Shown piece after piece: positions 6,152 through 9,051 of a stretch of DNA of 9,051 nt. The stretch comes from an uncultured Lachnospiraceae bacterium (GTDB lineage: Bacteria; Bacillota_A; Clostridia; Lachnospirales; Lachnospiraceae): NCBI GenBank assembly GCA_902773195.1, contig CACYDL010000184.1, forward strand, positions 1 to 9,051, given 5' to 3'. The notes under the pieces were generated by a model. The model was not told the origin of the DNA, did not search any database, and saw nothing but the letters and a program-made list of their open reading frames with translations. The first letter of the stretch is position 1. Every line of letters begins with the position of its first letter. Both the position numbers and the translations under genes were made by a program.

Positions 6152-6889
6152 TCAAACAAGTACTTTTGACAGGAAATCCTGCGTTCTCGGATTTTTCGGA
6201 TTGGCGAAAAACTCCTGCGGCCCGTTCTCCTCGAGAATCATGCCCTCGTCGATGAACAGGACTCTGGTGGCAACTTCCTTCGCGAAATTCATCTCATGGG
6301 TCACCACAGCCATCGTCATTCCCTCGGCCGCCAGCTCCCTCATTACCTCGAGAACTTCCCCGACCATCTCGGGATCCAGCGCGCTCGTTGGCTCGTCAAA
6401 CAGCATCACCTTCGGATTCATGGCGAGCGAGCGCACGATCGCGATTCGCTGCTTCTGGCCTCCGGACAGCTGGTTGGGATAGGATTCCGCCTTCTCCTCC
6501 AGACCGATTCTCCGGAGAAGTCTCATGGCGTTTTCATCCGCCTCTTCCTGCGTCTGCAGCTTGAGCATGACAGGCGCCAGGGTGATATTCTTCCTCACGG
6601 TGAGATGCGGGAAAAGATTGAAATGCTGGAAGACCATGCCCATCTGGGCCCGGATCTGATCCAGGTTCACGCCGGGGGCGTTGATCTGCCTGCCTTCAAA
6701 CCAGATCTCTCCCGCCGTGGGGACCTCCAGCATGTTCAGGCATCTCAGAAAGGTGCTCTTTCCGGAACCGGAAGGACCGATGATCACTATCTTTTCGCCC
6801 TTGTCAATCTCCAGGTCGATGCCGCAGAGCACCTCGTGGGCCCCGGCGGTATTATGAAATGTCTTGCGGAGATTCTTAACGGAGATCAC
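6152..6889 (-). CDS. Polar amino-acid ABC transporter ATP-binding protein (GlnQ/ArtM type)
   Basis: This 245-residue ATPase powers amino-acid import together with the permease and binding protein encoded just upstream. All ABC motifs are present: Walker [10 protein letters not shown] (38-46), Q-loop Gln88 in [14 protein letters not shown], signature LSGGQ (141-145), Walker B VMLFDE (161-166), D-loop SALD (169-172), and the switch His198 in VTHEM. The HFNLFPHLT stretch is typical of the GlnQ/HisP group. GTG 6889 is chosen because AAAGGAGG (6907-6900) sits ten bases upstream and gives the usual family N-terminus ([10 protein letters not shown]). An in-frame ATG at 6916 would add nine residues and swallow that site. 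The gene overlaps the permease end by 14 bases, which suggests coupled translation. The amino acid carried cannot be read from the ATPase. Confidence 0.95.
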   Translation of the reverse strand: MISVKNLRKTFHNTAGAHEVLCGIDLEIDKGEKIVIIGPSGSGKSTFLRCLNMLEVPTAGEIWFEGRQINAPGVNLDQIRAQMGMVFQHFNLFPHLTVRKNITLAPVMLKLQTQEEADENAMRLLRRIGLEEKAESYPNQLSGGQKQRIAIVRSLAMNPKVMLFDEPTSALDPEMVGEVLEVMRELAAEGMTMAVVTHEMNFAKEVATRVLFIDEGMILEENGPQEFFANPKNPRTQDFLSKVLV

Positions 6890-7577
6890 TCTTGGCCAGC
6901 CTCCTTTCGATGACATGCAGGATCTGCGTAAGCCCGATCACGATCAGCAGATAGATCAGCGCAACCGCGATCAGCGGAGGAAACGCGTCATAGGTAATCG
7001 AGCGGATGATATCGCCGCCCTTGGTCAGATCCTGGATGCCGACGTATCCGGCGACGGAGGTCTCCTTCAGAAGGGCGATGAATTCGTTGAAGATCGCGGG
7101 GGCCACGTTCTTGAAAGCCTGGGGCAGAATGATATGAATCATTGTCTGTGAAGCGCTCAGGCCCAGGGATCTTCCCGCCTCCGTCTGTCCCCTGTCCACC
7201 GACTGGATCCCGCTCCGGATGACCTCGGCGACGTAGGCGCCGGAATTGATTCCGAAGGAGATGATCGCGATCATGACGGGGGAGATGCCCCCTGTCAGGA
7301 TGACGAAGTACATGATCATCAGCTGGACCACCATCGGGGTTCCGCGGATGATCGTCAGATACAAGCCGCAGAAAAGGTTGAGGATGCGAAGCACCGGCCC
7401 CTTTCTGTCCGACTGCTGGTAGCTGACGCGCACAAGAGCGATCAGAACGCCGATCAGGACACCGATCAGCAGAGCGAAAAGTGTGATAATGACTGTATTG
7501 CCGAGACCTTCGACCAGGTACCTGTAACGCTGCTTCGCAATAAAATCATCGTACAGTCTCGTGGCAAGAGCGCCCAT
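6876..7577 (-). CDS. Polar amino-acid ABC transporter permease (HisM/GlnP type)
   Basis: This 233-residue membrane protein is of the HisM/GlnP family; two copies normally form the translocation channel. About five membrane segments are visible, near residues 27-49, 78-96, 99-118, 160-180 and 198-225. The opening [14 protein letters not shown] and the [11 protein letters not shown] stretch (77-86) are family marks. The cytoplasmic EAA loop that docks the ATPase is [22 protein letters not shown] (133-154). The ATG at 7577 follows GGGAGAG (7590-7584) at about six bases. Its last codons contain the ATPase gene's ribosome binding site and overlap the GTG start. It is separated from the binding-protein gene by 129 bases holding two stem-loops. 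Only one permease gene is present, so a homodimer is likely. Confidence 0.95.
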   Translation of the reverse strand: MGALATRLYDDFIAKQRYRYLVEGLGNTVIITLFALLIGVLIGVLIALVRVSYQQSDRKGPVLRILNLFCGLYLTIIRGTPMVVQLMIMYFVILTGGISPVMIAIISFGINSGAYVAEVIRSGIQSVDRGQTEAGRSLGLSASQTMIHIILPQAFKNVAPAIFNEFIALLKETSVAGYVGIQDLTKGGDIIRSITYDAFPPLIAVALIYLLIVIGLTQILHVIERRLAKSDLR

Positions 7578-7596
7578 ATAGTTCTCTCCCGTTACG

Positions 7597-7622
7597 ACTG
7601 CAGGGACACAGGTCCCTGCAGT
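7597..7622 (-). other. Intercistronic stem-loop before the permease gene
   Basis: ACTGCAGGGAC (7597-7607) and GTCCCTGCAGT (7612-7622) form a perfect 11-bp stem with a four-base loop. It ends seven bases before the permease ribosome binding site in the minus-strand RNA. No U run follows. Such hairpins between binding-protein and permease genes commonly block 3' exonucleases or cause partial termination. Confidence 0.6.
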
Positions 7623-7641
7623 GCATCATCATTCATTGCGC

Positions 7642-7679
7642 GGGAAGCGCCTCGCGGAATGCCCCGGGCGGCGCCTCCC
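7642..7679 (-). other. Second intercistronic stem-loop, after the binding-protein gene
   Basis: In the minus-strand RNA, the arm from 7679-7670 (GGGAGGCGCC) pairs over all ten bases with the arm from 7651-7642 (GGCGCUUCCC), with one G-U pair and an 18-base loop. In the plus-strand RNA the same position would be an A-C mismatch, so the structure favours the transporter transcript. It begins 28 bases after the binding-protein stop and lacks a U run. Confidence 0.5.
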
Positions 7680-7706
7680 TCTGTTCAGTTTGCGGTAACT
7701 GCGCTG

Positions 7707-9051
7707 TTACTCCGTGATATAGGCGGAGATGATCTCATCCAGCTTTCCGCTGTCCTTGAGCTCGGTGATCACTTCGTCGATCACGGGGCCGAGATCGCTT
7801 CCCTGCGGAAGGGCGATCGAGTACTCTTCCTCCGTCATCGCCTCATCGAGCTTCACGATCTTATCCGGATTCTTCTCGACGAGCTTGTCGGCCGGGAAGT
7901 TGTCGATGACGACGGCGTCAACGCGTCCCACCAGAAGATCGGACACGGCGTCCATGCCCTTGGGATAACGTCTGACTTCAACGTCGACGTCGCTGGTTCC
8001 GTCCTCGTTCGTGCAGTAATAGTCGCCTGTCGTGCCTTCCTGCACGCCGACGGTCTTTCCGTTCAGATCATCCTTGCAGGTGATGTCGCTGTCCGTCTTG
8101 ACGATGATGACCTGGCTGGCGTTAAAGTACGGCTGCGTGAAGTCGACGTTCTTTCTGCGCTCGTCCGTGGCGGTCATGCCGGCGGCGATGAAGTCGGCCT
8201 TTCCGGCGTTAAGGCTCGGAATGAGCGAGTTGAAGGCGATATCGGAGATCTCAAGTTCCACACCAAGCTTCGCCGCGATTTCCTTGGCGATGTCGACGTC
8301 GATACCGACGATCTCGCTGCCATCCTTGTATTCGAAGGGCTCAAACTCGGCGTTCGTCGTCATGATGACCTTTCCGTCGCTGAGAATTCTGGAGACGACC
8401 TCTCCGTCCATCGGAGCCGCTTCGGCTGCTTCTTCCACGGTGCTCTCCACGGCGTCCGCCGCCTCGGCAGCCTCTTCCACGGCGCTTTCCACGACGTCCG
8501 CGGCCTCTTCCGCGACGCTCTCCGCTTCCGCGGAGGCTTCCTCTGCCAGTCCGGCAGCGTCTTCCGCGGCACTCTCCACGGCGTCCGCGGCATCCTCAAG
8601 GACGCTCTCGACAGCGGCTTCGCCCTCGTCGAGGGCTTCCTGAGCCTCGTCGCCCGCCGCTCCGAAGATGGACGTGACGGCTCCGGCCGCGGCTGCCGCA
8701 GCTTCACCGACCTTCGCTCCGGCCTGCTCCTTCACTTCTCCCACCTTGGCGGACGCGTCGTCGATCAGGCCCTGGGCCTTGCCGGCGAGCTCGTCGACCA
8801 TGCTGTCGACGCCGGCTTCGGCGATGGCGTTCTCGACCTTGTTTCCGGCCTCGGTAACGGCGTCGCCGACACCTGACAGCAGACCGCCAAGACCTGCTTC
8901 GGCTTCTTCCGCGACACTCTCGACTTCCGCTATGGCCTCGTCCACGGCGCTCTCCGCGTCCGCGACGACATCGGCAGCCTCATCCACGGCGCTGTCGACC
9001 ACATCGGCGGCGGCGTCAGCGGCCTCGTCCACGGCGCTCTCCGCGTCCGCG
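7707..9051 (-). CDS. Amino-acid ABC transporter substrate-binding protein with long acidic Ala-rich stalk (5' end outside window)
   Basis: The visible 447 residues are the C-terminal part of a family-3 solute-binding protein (PF00497) that would capture a polar amino acid outside the membrane for the adjoining permease and ATPase. The binding domain covers about the last 225 residues: KVIMTTNAEFEPFEY, GIDVDIAKEIA, AAGMTATDERRKNVDFTQPY (the Arg expected to hold the carboxylate), VGVQEGTTGDYY and AVVIDNFPA (the Asp expected to hold the amino group). Before it lie about 215 residues made mostly of Ala, Glu, Asp, Val and Ser. These contain five Lys, no Arg, no Cys and one Pro near the domain boundary, a composition that suggests long amphipathic helices or a coiled stalk. 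The frame is open to the window edge. The first possible start codon, GTG 9032, is inside the repeats, so the true start, and any lipoprotein signal, lies beyond. Two cysteines 21 residues apart in the domain could pair. Confidence 0.93.
   Translation of the reverse strand, partial: ADAESAVDEAADAAADVVDSAVDEAADVVADAESAVDEAIAEVESVAEEAEAGLGGLLSGVGDAVTEAGNKVENAIAEAGVDSMVDELAGKAQGLIDDASAKVGEVKEQAGAKVGEAAAAAAGAVTSIFGAAGDEAQEALDEGEAAVESVLEDAADAVESAAEDAAGLAEEASAEAESVAEEAADVVESAVEEAAEAADAVESTVEEAAEAAPMDGEVVSRILSDGKVIMTTNAEFEPFEYKDGSEIVGIDVDIAKEIAAKLGVELEISDIAFNSLIPSLNAGKADFIAAGMTATDERRKNVDFTQPYFNASQVIIVKTDSDITCKDDLNGKTVGVQEGTTGDYYCTNEDGTSDVDVEVRRYPKGMDAVSDLLVGRVDAVVIDNFPADKLVEKNPDKIVKLDEAMTEEEYSIALPQGSDLGPVIDEVITELKDSGKLDEIISAYITE
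8934..9051 (-). repeat. Exact 31-bp repeat with an 87-bp period in the stalk coding region
   Basis: Bases 8934-8964 and 9021-9051 are identical and 87 bases (29 codons) apart, encoding repeated ADAESAVDEA. The second copy ends at the window edge, so the identity may extend further and more copies may follow. A related, less exact copy starts near 8978. The repeat keeps frame, so unit gain or loss would change stalk length without breaking the protein. Confidence 0.75.

Noticed and set aside
8032..8643. Ser/Ala-rich plus-strand frame of 203 codons resembling a mucin-like surface protein
   Set aside because: The low-complexity Ser/Ala pattern is the complementary reading of the Ala/Glu repeats and carries no export signal.
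7659..8876. Open frame of 405 codons on the plus strand opposite the binding-protein gene
   Set aside because: It mirrors the solute-binding domain and its Ala/Glu repeats. The histidine/aspartate-rich translation has no domain and no good ribosome binding site.
9030..9032. GTG at 9032 as the start of the binding-protein gene
   Set aside because: The frame is open to the window edge, the same ADAESAVDEA repeat continues before the GTG, and no signal peptide follows it. The gene is simply cut by the window.

Overview
The window reads as chromosomal DNA from a fairly high-G+C member of the Firmicutes, most likely a Clostridia/Lachnospiraceae-type anaerobe. This is an inference. The pointers are strong AAAGGAGG-type ribosome binding sites, a PcrA helicase with a C-terminal Tudor-like tail, a YerC/YecD TrpR-like protein, a DUF1836 protein, and a PurF-like paralogue of a kind I associate with Clostridia. 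No insertion sequence, prophage, CRISPR array, tRNA or rRNA was seen.

Left part (1-2500): a short cyclase-family hydrolase on the minus strand (172-753) is divergent from a PurF-like protein on the plus strand (974-2395, TTG start). Their promoters lie back to back in 754-973, and the PurF-like mRNA has a nested hairpin just before its ribosome binding site. The PurF-like protein keeps the PRPP-binding loop and the cysteines expected for an iron-sulfur cluster. The glutaminase nucleophile cysteine and the other glutaminase-site residues appear to be gone.

Middle (2440-5790): a bidirectional terminator separates the PurF-like gene from convergent pcrA (minus strand). The 333-base gap between pcrA and the DUF1836 gene holds two divergent consensus-like promoters, with a degenerate 24-25 bp tandem repeat lying between and into them. 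The DUF1836 protein ends in a Lys/Glu tail encoded by a nearly pure purine tract. It converges on yerC, and the shared terminator stem overlaps the yerC stop codon.

Right part (5776-9051, all minus strand, read right to left): an amino-acid ABC importer is encoded in the order solute-binding protein (5' end beyond the window), permease, ATPase, followed by yerC. Two strong stem-loops sit between the binding-protein and permease genes, the usual place for an element that keeps binding-protein mRNA more abundant. The binding protein carries more than 200 visible residues of acidic, alanine-rich, almost proline-free sequence before its family-3 binding domain. A DNA repeat in that region runs to the window edge.

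The strongest candidates for something under-described are the PurF-like protein without a glutaminase site, the Ala/Glu/Asp-rich stalk on the binding protein, and the tandem repeat between the pcrA and DUF1836 promoters. No multi-gene system of clearly new type is visible.
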